Counted from the first letter of the stretch, positions 47,707 to 59,758 are shown. The stretch: DNA of 64,000 nt from Myotis daubentonii (GCF_963259705.1 NC_081844.1:45708001-45772000), one strand, 5' to 3'. The notes: generated by a model from the letters alone, not told the origin. Translations and numbers: made by a program.

Positions 47707-48378
47707 CTAGTGGCCCGGTGCACGAAATTCGTGCACGGGGGAGAGTGTGTTCCTCAGCCTGGCCTGCACCCAATCCAATTTGGGACCCCTAAAAAATGTC
47801 CTGCCAGTTTACAGGGATCGGGCCCAAACCAGCAGTCGGACACCCCTCTCGTAATCTGGGACTGCTGGCTCTTAACCGCTCACCTGCCTGCCTGCCTGCC
47901 TGGCTGATTGCCTCTAACCACTCTCCCTGCTGGCCTGCTCGCCCCCAAATGCCCCCCCTGCTGCCAGCCTGCTTGCCCCCAAATGTCCCCCTGCCAGCCT
48001 GATCACCCCAAACTGCCCCCCCCCCCCCCCCCGCTGGCCTGCTCGCCCCTACCTTCTCTCCCCACTGGCTTGCTCATCCCCAACTGTCCCCCTGCTGGCC
48101 TGCTCACTCAAAACTGCCCCCCCCCCCCGCTGCCCTGATCACCTCCAACTGACCCCCACTGTTGGCCTGCTTGCTCCCAACTGGCCCCACTGCTGGTCTG
48201 CTTACCCCCAATGGCCCCACCCCCCACCAGCCTGATCACCCACAACTGCCCTCCCCTCTTGGCCTCTAACCGCCTCTACCTCGGCCCCGCCACCATGGCT
48301 TTGTCCAGAAGAACATCTGGAAGGTCTCCTGGAAGGTCTCCCAGTCTAATTAGCATATTACTCTTTTAATAGTATAGA
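47707..48378 (-). mobile_element. HeliBat-type Helitron with large internal minisatellite
   Basis: Plus strand: CTAGTGGCCCGGTGCACGAAA, with the perfect palindrome GTGCACGAAATTCGTGCAC (47718-47736) at the 3' end. At the 5' end it has CTAATTAGCATATTACTC and TTTTAATAGTATAGA. The flanks are A (47706) and T (48379). The element is 672 bp. A cytosine-rich minisatellite (about 47880-48260) fills the middle. The open frames of 65-76 codons in it are incidental. Confidence 0.95.
47880..48260. repeat. C-rich minisatellite inside Helitron
   Basis: Imperfect units of about 30-35 bp of the form CCCCCTGCTGGCCTGCTC, then (G/A)CCCCCAACTG occur about ten times, with two poly-C runs (48016-48032 and 48117-48128). 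Homologous in reverse to the array at 18800-18945. Confidence 0.88.
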
Positions 48379-48379
48379 T

Positions 48380-49098
48380 ATATTTGTCTGTAAATATGAT
48401 TATGATTGCAGATATGAGTAGGACTAGGTAAAATTTTATAGAATGGGCCTTTTATTACAGATGGTTTGCCATGTATGCATTTTTTCTAAAGAAGTAAAAA
48501 TTACTTTAAAAAATGTTTCAGGAAGACTTTGGGAAATTTACAGTATTGCTTTTCTTCCAAGAAAGTTGTCACTTTTATGCCAGAGTGAGAATTATTTGTA
48601 TGCTTTGTATGTCAGCATTGGGCCACTGTGACTGGGGGGCACTTAGCTTAACTTGAGAGTAATTATCTTGCTCACTGGCTGGGAGGGAGGATGTGTGGTA
48701 GAGGAGATAAATACTGGTTTCTGGATTATTCATAGATTGCTGACTTCCTGGATTGATTGTGCAAGCCCCTCCTTTTATTAATGTCCACCTTCTGTTGACA
48801 GACATCTACCCTGGGAGAGAAATGAGATGAAACTCTCTTTCTTGTCATTGTAAAAAGCATTTGAATTCCTAAGGTGTGATAAGGCCACCCACCCATCCAC
48901 AGTCAAGGTACACATTTTCATGGAGGATGTTCCCACTCTTTAATAAATTAAAACAATTTTTTTCTTTTAATTTAAAGTTTCTTATATAACTATTTTCTTG
49001 TTACTTAAAAGCTAGTTTTTGTGGGGTTTTTTTTAAAACTGCTTCCAAAGCTTTTCAAGCTGTATATGTCCTTGGAATGAATTTATAAATAAGAATTG
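48380..49098. other. No recognised feature
   Basis: Unassigned AT-rich sequence. Confidence 0.4.
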
Positions 49099-49340
49099 AG
49101 CCCGGCTGTTGTGACTCAGTGGTTTAGCATCGACCTATGAACCAGGAAGTCACAGTTTGATTCCAGGTCAGGCCACATGCCCAGGTTTTGGCCTGATCCC
49201 CAGTACAAGGTGTATAGGAGGCACCCGATCAATGATTCTCTCTCATCATTGATGTTTCTATCTCTCGCCCTCTCCGTTCCTCTCTGAATCAGTAAGAATA
49301 TATTTTAAAGAGAGAGAGAGAGAAATAGAGAGAGAGAGAG
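49099..49340 (+). mobile_element. VES-type SINE
   Basis: Head AGCCCGGCTGTTGTGACTCAG, B-box-like GTTTGATTCC, TCTCTCTCATCATTGATG and an A/T-rich tail followed by GA repeats (49310-49340). No TSD was found. Confidence 0.85.
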
Positions 49341-50188
49341 AAGAGTGTATAAGTTTGTAAATATGAAAACATGTATTTGATGCTCTTAGAAAGTCTTATT
49401 TTCTTTCATTAAAACTTGTGCAGTATAGGGAACTCCATAGATTCTCTTAATTTGAAAAGTTAGAGGGAAAGGTACTAATTCAGAGTTCCTTGGGAAAATG
49501 TGTCACTTATATATTTTTTATGTTTATTTTTTTTAAATCAAAAACTGAAATATTTTCTATTCAGAAAATATATTTGGATCTAAATATCTTCTATAATTTT
49601 AACCCTAAAATATCAATTTAAATATTTTAAAAATGGTTGGGATGTTTTTTGTTTTTTTTAAAATAAGTTAGGTTACTGGAGTTCTACATATTCCTGGATC
49701 ACCTGGGGTAATTTTCTGATTAGAAAATTAAGAATTATAGTCAGAGGGAAGGACATTAGAATTTTAAAAGAACATATTCAATTTACTTTAGAAGCCAAAC
49801 CTCTCTTATCATGTGACTTGTTTTGTATGTTTGTTAAACTATATTATCATAAAAACATTGCTGCTATTGGGACATACAGTGACAGTTAATTCAGGTCATT
49901 TGAATGTCCACTGTCTGTTTTAATTTGTATGTTCATTTTGACTCTGTCATATGCTCAATCTTCAGTGGAAGTCATGAGAACCTATTATTTTTGCCTGCTC
50001 CCTCCTTTACATTGGAAATATTCCTTTTTACCCAGAGGGACCTTAACTTTGATGTAAGGGATTGTTTCCGTTGCCAACTTTTTTCTCCCTTGACAAGTAA
50101 GAGAGTTGTGAACTCTTTAGTGATGCCTTCCCCAGGATATTTGCAGATGTGATTGGGAAAAGTCATTTCATCCCCTACCTTTGCATGT
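49341..50188. other. AT-rich sequence, nothing recognised
   Basis: No gene recognised. The 82-codon open frame at 49904-50152 lacks a signature. Confidence 0.4.
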
Positions 50189-50664
50189 CAGGTGCTGGGG
50201 TGCCCGGGTGCTGCTTGGCCTGCGCCCCAGCTCTCTCTCCCTCCGATCGCCATGGGGATAATGGGGCCGCAGGCCACCCAGAAACCCCGCCCCCCGGGGG
50301 TCCGGGGTTGCCACCTGGCCTGCACCCGGCTCTCTCTCCTTCCAATCACCATGGCGATCACAGGCCACAGGCAGCCGGCACCCCCTCTTAGGGGGTGTCG
50401 CCTGGCCTGCTGCCCAGCTTTCTGATGGCAATCACCTGCTGGGGGGTGGGCAAAGGCGGCCTTTGCCCGCCCACCAGCTCTTGCCTGCCACCTGGGTTTC
50501 CCATCACCGTTCTTCCATCTTTCCCCTTTTGCCTCCCATCATTGTGAGTATGCAAATTAACCATCATCTTTCTTGGCAGTTAATTTGCATATCACCCTGA
50601 TTAGCCAATGGGAAGTGTAGCGGAGGTACGGTTAATTACCCTTTTGGTCTTTTATTAGATAGGA
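50189..50664 (-). mobile_element. HeliBat-type Helitron, 3' end missing
   Basis: The minus-strand 5' end TCCTATCTAATAAAAGACC (plus-strand 50664) sits next to T (50665). The body is GC-rich with CTGGCCTGC and CCCAGCTCTCTCTCCCTCC-type repeats. The expected palindrome and CTAG were not found at the left, so the left edge (about 50189) is approximate and the copy is truncated or ends unusually. Three spurious open frames (80-90 codons) lie in it. Confidence 0.75.
50549..50591. repeat. Perfect inverted repeat with two octamer motifs
   Basis: TATGCAAATTAAC (50549-50561) and GTTAATTTGCATA (50579-50591) are perfect 13-bp complements with a 17-nt loop, within the Helitron 5' region. Each arm contains ATGCAAAT, the octamer bound by POU proteins; binding is not shown. 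Confidence 0.9.
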
Positions 50665-52335
50665 TAAGCTTACATATTAATATCAGCTCTTCATTACCAT
50701 GTATTTACCGCATAATATTTAAGATTGAAAATCATGGCAAGACTAAGTCACAGGGATTTTTGATATATGTATTTTGGTGATATTTGCATGAGATTTCTTT
50801 CTCAAACTTTTTATACCTTTCTTTAGAAATCTCAGAAAACAGTCTTACTAGGACACACAACTTAGAGTCTGAACTTTAAAAGGTTCTAAAGCATTAAGAT
50901 CTGACACTAAAACTATTTAAATCGCACTTAGGATAGTAGAAGACCTCAATAATTGGATAGATATGCATGCTTTTAAATTCCTCAGGTAATTCTTTATGTC
51001 TGTATCCATTCAGCTTCCCAAAAGGACAGACCAACCATTTCTTTTAAATCCTTGCCAACTTCCTTTAAAATAAATTAAGCCATAATATACTACTACCATC
51101 TGTGAGAAACAAAGCAACTTAAAAAACAACCATTTCCTAGTTAATTATTGCCACGATGCTTCATTCAATTGAGGAAGTGCCTGACATTTAAGATTTGCCA
51201 AACATGTTTCAATCCATCTTCAAAGATTTACATCTAGGCAATAACTGTCTCCACAATCAGCAATGTAATCTTGATGGAAGCCTAAATTCCAATGCATATT
51301 CAAAAATCTTATTCTAGAATCAGAACGCCGGAAATCAGGCCTTTGGCAAAGCGAACTCCTGTCCAGGATAGTGTAATATAAGGCTATGTCATACCTTTTC
51401 TACTTCCTCTTCTCTATTTAAACAATCAGATAAAGAATTTTAGGTAATTGGGGGGGGCGTGTCTTCTTGACATAGCACATGGGATTTAGAATATTTGTTA
51501 GTATTAAAATGATGTTCTTAAAGGATATGCTTATCTTTTCTGAATCAAGTCAATTCTGGCAATGATGAATATTAACCCCTGCCTTCTTGCATTCAGTGAA
51601 CATTTCTGCTGAGGGAGGCCAATGCATATCTCATTTTTATTAGGGAAAAAAAAGGTAAAGTGCACATAAATGCAAATGAAACACACATGACACACACACA
51701 CTTATATAAATTATTTTAAAATATTATATTCTTCCTTTAGTAAATCTATGTGGTCCTAAAATGAGCATTTACTATGATCCTGGAGTTTATCTCCTACCAA
51801 GAATTGAGTGCCAGGTCATTATCCAAAATGCGTTTCCCCTGTTTTCAAATTAATCTAATAGGCAGCCCTGCCTACTAGGTGGAGTCTTACAACCCATAAC
51901 AGGTGACATGTTGGTCCTTCTGGGCGCCCAGCTCCCCTGGCACTGATGTTATCTCCATTGAGAGCTGAGATGTGATTACAGGCAACCACTGAGTGGATTT
52001 ACACCTCAGGGAGAGCATTTGGCTCCATTGAAAAGCTGCCAGAAGTGCAAGCTGGTGCCCCACAGTAATATCTCTCATTCTGCTTTCCACTCCATCCCTG
52101 ATCCAACTCTAAAGCACTGACCTTATCTGGCCTCAGATACTTGGCTTGAGAGGAAAATGGGTATTAGTCCTCATGAGAACAGCATGGCCACACTCTTGAA
52201 CTTCTCTGGACCTCTCAACCTGCTCCTGGCTTATGCAATACTAACTGTAGGTTCTTTTTTAGGCTTGCTTCAGAGTCTACCCCCCCTCTCGAGTACGTGC
52301 TCTTTAAATATAGCCTCAGCCCCTGTATATATGAT
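50665..52335. other. No recognised feature
   Basis: AT-rich, then a mixed stretch (51850-52270) that I cannot assign. Short open frames (51887-52090, 52157-52339) are judged spurious. Confidence 0.4.
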
Positions 52336-52339
52336 TTGA

Positions 52340-52512
52340 GTCACCGTTGCTGAACTTAGGCATCGCCTGTGCATAACCCATAGACACAGACAGCAGTGTG
52401 GTGATGGCCAGAAGGAAGGTGGGTCGAGGGTGGGGGGGCCCACAGGGTGGGCAAAGGGGGAGGGGATGGGGACATCTGTAATAGTGTAAACAAAATAAAT
52501 AAAGATCACTCT
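52340..52512 (+). mobile_element. L1 3'-terminal fragment, sense
   Basis: CATAACCCATAGACACAGACAGC, AGTGTGGTGATGGCCAGAAGG, a G-rich UTR segment, ACATCTGTAATAGTGTAAAC and an AAATAAATAAAG end match a bat L1 3' UTR with its polyadenylation signal and short A-rich tail. The left edge is uncertain. Confidence 0.7.
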
Positions 52513-53270
52513 CTTATATCAAAAAACAAATGTCAGCATCCAAGACAGGACCTTAATAAAACATTGTCTGGACTCCTCTCCTTTCCCTAATGATTATCCT
52601 GCATCTCACTGCCATCCTTCATCTCTCTCAGGATTTCAGCCATGGTCAAGGTACCTTGCCTCTTTAATTTACACTACAAGTTTGTTTTCAGCTTTGGGTA
52701 CAAGAATATACTTACAGAGATTCTTAAAGATGCCAAGTGATCTTTCTAAATGTGAGAGGGTAAAATTATTACTCATACGCCATTCAAAAGAGCAGGGAAT
52801 CCCCGAACACTCATCTGACCTTCCTTCAGAATTGCAGAGGAAATAAATAAACCTGTATTTTGTCCAATCAGATAATCGAAGATCAATTCAACCATTCAAA
52901 CTGTCTCCTTACGGCAATTCCACCTTTGTTTGGGAAGTTCACATAAATCCACACTCTCTCAGGATGTGAGGAGGTGGCCTTCAGTGAGTGAGATTGCGGC
53001 TGTTTTATGGGACCTTATGTTGCAGAGAAGAGGGGTTCCTTGGCTCCATGTTACAGCCTTGGCATCTTGCTGAGATTTGCCAGGCAGTAGCTGCAGAGAT
53101 ACTCCTGGAAGTGATGACCGTTGAGCTGAGGCTTGACTGGCCTTTCCCCAAAGGATTCTGCAGGAATCTGCTGCTAACAATTCTTGTGTAATTTATGTCC
53201 CTTGTAATTTATTGTCTGCGGCCTCTCCATAGAGACAATGTGGCTTGATCTTGGCCCATGGCTTATCCCC
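52513..53270. other. No recognised feature
   Basis: Mixed-composition sequence with no gene or repeat identified. Confidence 0.4.
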
Positions 53271-53274
53271 ACCT

Positions 53275-53520
53275 TTTGGAAATTATAAGTAACGCTGCTA
53301 TAAACATCCATATGCAGGTTTTTGTGTGAACTTAAGTTGTCAAATCTTTTGGGTAAATACAAAACGTGATTGAAGAATCCTAAGTTGAGAGTATGTTCAG
53401 TGTTGTAAAATGCACCGAACTGTCCTCCAAAGTGGCTGTTTAACTCCTTTTAAAATGAATTACTGCCTGGAAGAATCCTCTCAGGTACTCTCTTACTCTT
53501 GCTTCTTCTCCATGTTTTGA
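53275..53520 (-). mobile_element. Old L1 (L1M) fragment, antisense
   Basis: ACGCTGCTATAAACATCCATATGC, AGGTTTTTGTGTGAACTTAAG, TTTTGGGTAAATACAAAAC and ACTGTCCTCCAAAGTGGCTG follow the reversed ORF2 end of old L1. Confidence 0.75.
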
Positions 53521-53752
53521 TCAATGAACAATCATAGAGTACAAGCTATGTGCATGAGTCATGTGATTTTGATGACCTTACGGTTAATAATTTTTCAAAA
53601 TTAACATTGAAGTTATCAAAAACATAAACTAAAAATAATAGTTTTTCCTAAATCATTGTCAAACTATAGTTTTTTATAATTTATAAACCTAACAAATATA
53701 ATAATTATTTTCAACAGTCTTTAATTAATGATTGATCAACTGCCTTATTATT
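53521..53752. other. AT-rich sequence, nothing recognised
   Basis: AT-rich DNA with no recognised feature. Confidence 0.4.
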
Positions 53753-53767
53753 TCTATTTACTTCCTT

Positions 53768-53979
53768 TATTATTATTTAATATATTTGTTATTGATTTAA
53801 GAGAGGAAGGGAGTGGGAGAGAGAGAGATTAGAAACAACAATGATGAGAGAGAATCATTGATCAGCCGCCTCCTGCAGGCCCCTACTGAGGATCCAGCCT
53901 GCAACTTTGACCGGGAATCGAAATTGTAACCTTCTGGTTCATAAATTGACACTCAACCACTGCGCCACACCAGCTGGGC
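53768..53979 (-). mobile_element. VES-type SINE with TSD
   Basis: Reversed tail (TATTTGTTATTGATTTAAGAG), GAGAATCATTGATCAGCCGCC, GGGAATCGAAATTG (reversed B box) and CGCCACACCAGCTGGGC. The flanks TCTATTTACTTCCT (from 53753) and TCTATTTACTTCTT (from 53980) are the TSD. Confidence 0.92.
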
Positions 53980-53994
53980 TCTATTTACTTCTTA

Positions 53995-55391
53995 CACTTC
54001 ACTCTAAAATAGACAAAACTTTAGAAAATATAAGTTATTTTTTATTAATTTAATAAATTAAATATATATGTATATTTAAAGTTACTTTACACATTTTAAT
54101 AATTTTATAAATAATAAATGCATACTTAACATATTAATATCTAAGGTGTATATTCAAATGTCCAATAACAATTTAAATGTAGAGTTAGCAACTCTAAAAT
54201 TCTAAATTCTTTTGAACAGTTCATTACACTAAATAGCATATGTGCACAAGTCAGTTCCAAAATTCACACAAAAAGGTTGTTGGTTGTTTAATTTACTTCA
54301 TCTTTAAAATATATCTATATACACTAATGCTTCCTGGCATTAAGAGACCCACCAAGGAAACAATTACAGTTATGTCGTTCATCTACTAGAGATGTTTACT
54401 TAATACATAAAATTTGATTTAGTTGAGAACCCTCACAACAAAAAGAGCCCTTTTCATAATCTCTGAAAACAAGGACCCTTGTTGTGACCTGCAGAGGGTT
54501 CAAAATACCATTGCCTTATTCTTATTCTTACCTCATGTACATCAATCATTCTTCCTTCTAGCAAAGAATTCTGCAGCCACACAGAAATGGTAGCTAAAGG
54601 CTTTACTGCTTGGTTGAATATTGCAAGTCTTTGGCTCCCTTAATACATTTGAGTGTTTTCCTGTCTGGCTCTAAAAACACTCTTAGTGCTATTGCACTGG
54701 ATCCTTTATACACTTATGTCATTCTGTCATAGCCTTTTTTAAATTTATTGCCTGATTTAGGTAAGCAGAATTCTGTATTCTGTATTCATATATTCTCTGT
54801 CTGGCAGGCCACAAGTTTTATAGACATTACATGTCATCAGGTTGGATTCTGCACATCTCTCATGTCTGTGGTCATAACACAAAATTCATGTTGATGACAG
54901 CGGCACATAAAAATGAATGAGATCCACACTTGAACTCATTAAGGATGCCCAGCGCCATCATGAAGAGTGGGTCTTCCTTGTTTGTATGCTATTTGGTTCT
55001 CCTTCCTTGTACTTTGCTTCCTAGGGAATCCTAAGAAATTCCTCTTTCTTATCTTGAATTATCCTAGTCCAAATTTCATACTTTTCTCTTTATTATTGAT
55101 GTAGTGAATCTATTATTTTCATCTCTCTTTACTACAGATGTTCTCTAATATTTCTGATAATAAGAAAAAGTTTAAGAGAAAATAAATTATTTTAGTTGTC
55201 TATTATTAGAATTGGTTATGGTTTGATAACATTTGAAATCAGATTTAATAGCTTAATCAACATACTTCAATAACCAAATTTTAGTTTTTACTTTTCTTTA
55301 TTTAAAACAGCATAATCTTTGAAAGTAAATTTTGTAATATTATTCTCCAAAAATATACTGGTGTATGCAAAATTTTCCTAAGAAGTATATT
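53995..55391. other. AT-rich sequence, nothing recognised
   Basis: About 1.4 kb of AT-rich DNA with no gene or named repeat. Confidence 0.4.
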
Positions 55392-55404
55392 GCAATATTC
55401 TTTT

Positions 55405-55810
55405 GAAAAATATCTTTATTGACTAGCCGGTTTGGCTCAGTGGATAGAGCATCGGCTTACGGACTGAAGGGTCCCAGGTTCAATTCTGGTCAAGGGCATG
55501 TACCTTTGTTGCGGGTGCATCCCTAGTAGCGGGTGTGCAAGAGGCAGCTGATTGGCGTTTCTCTCTCATCAATGTTTCTAACTCTCTATCCCTCTCCCTT
55601 CCTCTCTGTAAAAGATCAATAAAATATATTTTAAAAAAGAAAAATATCTTTATTGTTGAAAGCATTACAAATGTCCCCTTTTTTTCCACATTGACCCCTT
55701 CCACTTTTTCCCACCCTCCACCCCAGGCCTTCACCACACTATTGTTTGTCCATGGGTTATGCATATGTGCATAGATCCAGAGGCATAGAGGCATGGTGGG
55801 GAGAGATTAA
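55405..55810 (-). mobile_element. L1 3' end with 5' inversion, split by VES SINE
   Basis: The L1 runs from the reversed tail (about 55405), through the VES copy at 55422-55638, to TTTATTGTTGAAAGCATTACAAATG and TCCATGGGTTATGCATATGTGC. It then switches direction at about 55775: AGATCCAGAGGCATAGAGGC and GGGGAGAGATTAA read in sense. Flanks GCAATATTCTTTT (from 55392) and GCAATATTATTTT (from 55811) are the TSD. The inverted piece is sequence from just upstream in L1. Confidence 0.82.
55422..55638 (+). mobile_element. VES-type SINE inside an L1, exact TSD
   Basis: Head ACTAGCCGGTTTGGCTCAGTGG, B box GGTTCAATTCTGG and tail TCTCTCTCATCAATG, then AATAAAATATATTTT. The TSD GAAAAATATCTTTATTG (55405-55421 and 55639-55655) is exact and consists of L1 3' sequence. 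The SINE is therefore younger than the L1. Confidence 0.95.
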
Positions 55811-55837
55811 GCAATATTATTTTAATATGAAAAAAAG

Positions 55838-56085
55838 AGCATAGATCTCAAACCAGACTGACTGGTTTTGAACTAGATTTTATTCATTTTCTTACTCTGT
55901 GTCCTTGGGCAAGTCTTAGACTTAAGTCTTAAGGATTCTGAGCTTCAGTTTCCTCATCAAAATAGTTTCCTCAACTATTTCTATTATTTAACAGAAATAA
56001 TTAAAGAACCATCAACCTTATAGAGTTATCTTAGGGATTAATTGAGTTAATGTCTGGACAGAAAATAGTAAGCACTCAACAAATG
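55838..56085 (+). mobile_element. MIR SINE relic
   Basis: TGTGTCCTTGGGCAAGTC, GAGCTTCAGTTTCCTCATC, AGAGTTATCTTAGGGATTAATTGAG and AGTAAGCACTCAACAAATG follow MIR from the core to the 3' end. Confidence 0.85.
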
Positions 56086-56089
56086 TTAG

Positions 56090-56580
56090 TAGAAACTTTT
56101 TAAAATTTATTTCCACAAATCTGGAAAAAAACAGTTTTAGCATTTGGGAAGATGTTAATGACAAAGTATACTTTATTAATATTTTTGCTTCTAATAAATG
56201 CATGGGTTTTTATGTTTGGATAGATATAATAGAATGTTGGAGAATGGCAGGTATCCTGGAAAGGCTATAGAGACTGCGTCTTGGGAAAGTGTCAGAAAAG
56301 GGGATACAAAATGATCATTGGCCTGATGAAGAAGATTTAATGTGCTATCCTAAGCAATTTGGCATTTTAAACTCTAAGAAGAGAAATCCACTGAAAAACT
56401 TTAAGAAAAAAAATAATAATATAATTAAACTTACTTTTTGGAAATATTAGGCTATTGACAATGAAGGTCCTACAACATGAAATAATATTTATTATAGCGA
56501 CAAGACCAGCAGAAATCATTTACAGTGATATCCTAAATGTTAAAATTAAAGAGTATTAAATTAAATCCTGCTAAGAAAGT
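56090..56580. other. AT-rich sequence, nothing recognised
   Basis: No gene or named repeat was seen. Confidence 0.4.
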
Positions 56581-56598
56581 CTCTCCTCAGTAATAATT

Positions 56599-56806
56599 TA
56601 AAAAAAAACAAAAACATTTTTAATGCTTTCAGAGAGGAAGGGAGAGGGAGAGATAGAAACATCAATGATGAGATAGATTCATTGATCGGCTGCCTCCTAC
56701 ATCCGCCCCCCCCCCTCCCCAAGGGATCGAGCCCACAATCCCAGAATCGACTGTGCCCTCCTAGTTCATAGGTCAACGCTCAACCACTGAGCTATGCTGG
56801 CTGGGC
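56599..56806 (-). mobile_element. VES-type SINE with TSD
   Basis: AGAGAGGAAGGGAGAGGGAG, GATTCATTGATCGGCTGCC, a 9-base C run (56706-56714) and GAGCTATGCTGGCTGGGC mark a reversed copy. The TSD is TCTCCTCAGTAATAATT (56582-56598) and TCTCCTCAGTAACAATT (56807-56823). Confidence 0.92.
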
Positions 56807-56823
56807 TCTCCTCAGTAACAATT

Positions 56824-57930
56824 AACTATAGTCACCAAGATGTCCTCCCAGTCAGTAAAACGTCCAAATTCCCTTTGAAAATCTGCAGAATTAGGGCAGC
56901 AAATCTCTAAAGGGAGTCTCAACACTAATCGATAGAGATCGAACTCAAGCTTTTCTCTAAAATATTAAATTGAAATTGTTATGAGACTAGGAAAGATATG
57001 CTTATTCACATTGAATTTTTAAAGTAGATGGAATTGGTTTCCAGAGGCACTCCTGCCCGTCACCTATTCCAAGAAGCACTTTATTTCATTTTCTTTGCAC
57101 ACACAGACATGAAGCAGACATCCAAATATTGAACAAAAGCAATCTTCACTGAATGATTTTTTAAATGACCTGTGAAAACAGTTATTTTTTCCATCCTAGC
57201 TCAGGTTACGCAATATTGCAAGACTCAGCCACACATCTGATCTCTCAAGGCTACAAGGATACCTTCTATCCCACACTGAACATTATTCTTGAGGTGAATG
57301 TTTGACTTTGAACTGTTGGAAGCAAATTTGTACACGGCTTCCATGGCTCAACTACTGAAGAGACAAACACTCATTCTTCAGCCAAAATGTTTTCTCAACT
57401 CATTTTAGGGGAAATCTGACTCAGTGCAGAAGCTGCGAATTATCTAACTTTTACCTGGCAAGAAGCAATCACTTCCCAAACGCCAGGAAATTCCAAGGTC
57501 AGGTAAAAATAGACACCAATAGTCACAAAATTTTCTCCTTGTTAAATGTGACTGTAGCTTCACTAAATTACTCAGGTCGCAATGCAATAAAACCTGTAAA
57601 ATTAATAACTTCATTTATTGATCACGCATAAAAAGTCCTACATTTTTCAAACCATTCAGTCTAAACCTAAGAAGAAGAAAAAAATGGCACTAACTTATCA
57701 TTATTTCTTCCTTTAGTTTCAAAGCTCATGGCATGTCATTATATCTCTTCAAATATTTCTCATTTTAGAGAAACTGGGGCTTAAAATAGTTAATTTTGTT
57801 TTTATAAGTAAATAAAATTAGTAAAATAAAGGCCTTCTAATTGCCATGAAATCAAAATTAAGAAAATTACTCTGTGATTTGTCACTGTACTTGACTTTTA
57901 TAGCCATATCATGTGATAAGTAACTGATTT
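56824..57930. other. No recognised feature
   Basis: No gene or named repeat was recognised. Confidence 0.4.
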
Positions 57931-57934
57931 ATTT

Positions 57935-58062
57935 ATCACACAAATGTTTATTAAATACCTAGCCATGTGATAGATGGAGAGAGCCATGTAGAGCTATATT
58001 AAACTGTTGCTATTTTCAAGGAGGTTGCTAATCCATAGGTCATTAGTAAGAAAGAGGTTAGT
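57935..58062 (-). mobile_element. Probable L2 LINE relic
   Basis: AATGTTTATTAAATACCTAGCC, then TTTTCAAGGAGGTTGCTAATCC follow the reversed L2 order 'tttattgagcacctac...aaggagcttacaatc'. Confidence 0.4.
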
Positions 58063-59418
58063 GTTGGGCATACATGCGCATGTACTGCAGCCCACTAAAA
58101 ACTACTGTCAGGAAATGAGCTAGGTCAATTAACCTTATTTTTCAAAGTTTCTAATTCACACATTGTTTCAGAATAATTAGCCCTCCCAAAGTTACTGCTC
58201 CTTAAACACATTTTCACATACTAATCTCTTTTTCCCCCTGTAAAAATTCTGAAGTACACAAGGTTTTAAAAAATCTAAATAGATTCACATCTAAAAGGTG
58301 CTATAATATAATCACCAAACATATAAAAGCAGCCGTTACCACCAAACATGCATTTTTCTTTTAGAAGATATTTGATGTTTATACTCCATGCAAAATTCAG
58401 AGATGAATTAACCTAGTTTTTTTCTTTATCAATAAACCATTATGTTTCCCAAAAGAGTTTTGTGGACCACTTACTATTTGGTGCTTTTGGCAGAGAGAGG
58501 ACTTTTTAGCACGATTTTATAAGTTCACCACTATGAAATTGCTCTTTTAAAATTATGTTTTCTCTTGTAGCCACTGTGTGCCCTGGGACAAGCTTCACTC
58601 AGCATCTTTGAACAATATTTTCCACTTCCATACAGCTTGACACATAGGATTCTTAACTGGATTTTCTTTGCAAAGGCAACTTACTTTCAACTTTACGTCA
58701 TTTCCCTTATGTGCCTCATTTGTAAGGCACTTCCTTTGATGACATAACCAATACATTTGATTTCATTTCTTAAATGCCACCTACAGCTTACCTGCGCAGT
58801 GTAAAAACAAGACATGAATTAAAGAAGTGGTAAATATCTTTAAGTCTTAAGTGCAGTATCACTGGTTTCAGCGTTCAATGCGACAATTTCAGATCTCCAT
58901 TTGCTATCTGACAGCTGTCCCTTACATTTGTATTACAGCAAGAATATGCAAGGCAATCAGAAAACGGGATGGTTGACTGAACCTGATTCTGAAAATAGGT
59001 TTTGAAATGTAACCTTGACAATGATAGGGGAAGTCTATTCAGAATGATATCACATAATGAATGTACTCACTCTGGGGATGACCAGAATATCCCACTGGCA
59101 TCAGACACCAAAGCACACTGCTTCCCTCCAGCTCCAGCGACAGAGGCAGCTACCAGTATGTCTTTGTTCTTTCCCAAGTACCATCTTCCTTCTATCCTTT
59201 CTACCCTATTCTTGCTCAATGTGGGGGGTCAGCATCACCAATTTTGCCAACACTAATCTCCTGATTAGTGTTTTTGAACACAGCAGCTACGAAGTTAGCA
59301 TGTATACCTCCTTTGGACATTTTATTATGTAAGAAATGACGTAAGACCCATGTTTCTTCTCCACAGATGTAAAATGAGAGGTATCAGTAGATTTAGCTAA
59401 ACTTTCCTCTTTTATATT
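58063..59418. other. No recognised feature
   Basis: AT-rich to mixed sequence. Overlapping open frames of 84 and 91 codons (59002-59332) have no signature and are read as chance. Confidence 0.4.
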
Positions 59419-59420
59419 TT

Positions 59421-59758
59421 TGCTTTTAAAAATTTATCTTTATTATTGAAAGTATTACGATGTCCCCCTTTTACTCCATTGACTCCCTCTACCCCACTGT
59501 CCCCCCTCCCCAGGCCTTCACCATTATCTGTATCTGTGGGTTATGTATATATGCATATAAGTTCTTTGTTTCATCTCTTCCTGCCCCTCTCCCCCATTCC
59601 CTCTGAGATGTATGAGTCTGTTATATGTTTCAGTGTCACTGGATCTATTTTGCCATCAGTTTATTTTTTTTCATTAGATTCCCCCATATAAGTGAGATTT
59701 TGTGATATTTGTCTTTCTCTGACTGGCTTATTCTGCTTAGCATAATACTCTCCAGGTC
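59421..59758 (-). mobile_element. L1 3' end, 5'-truncated
   Basis: Reversed L1 3' UTR: ATCTTTATTATTGAAAGTATTAC, CCCCAGGCCTTCACCATTATC, then CTGGATCTATTTTGCCATCAG and CTCTGACTGGCTTATTCTGC. It ends abruptly at CTCCAGGTCA. Here the 5' end is simply truncated, in contrast to the inverted copies in this window. Confidence 0.85.

Noticed and set aside
47880..48260. CRISPR-like array
   Set aside because: The units are adjacent and imperfect with no unique spacers, and they lie inside a Helitron in a mammalian genome. This is a minisatellite.
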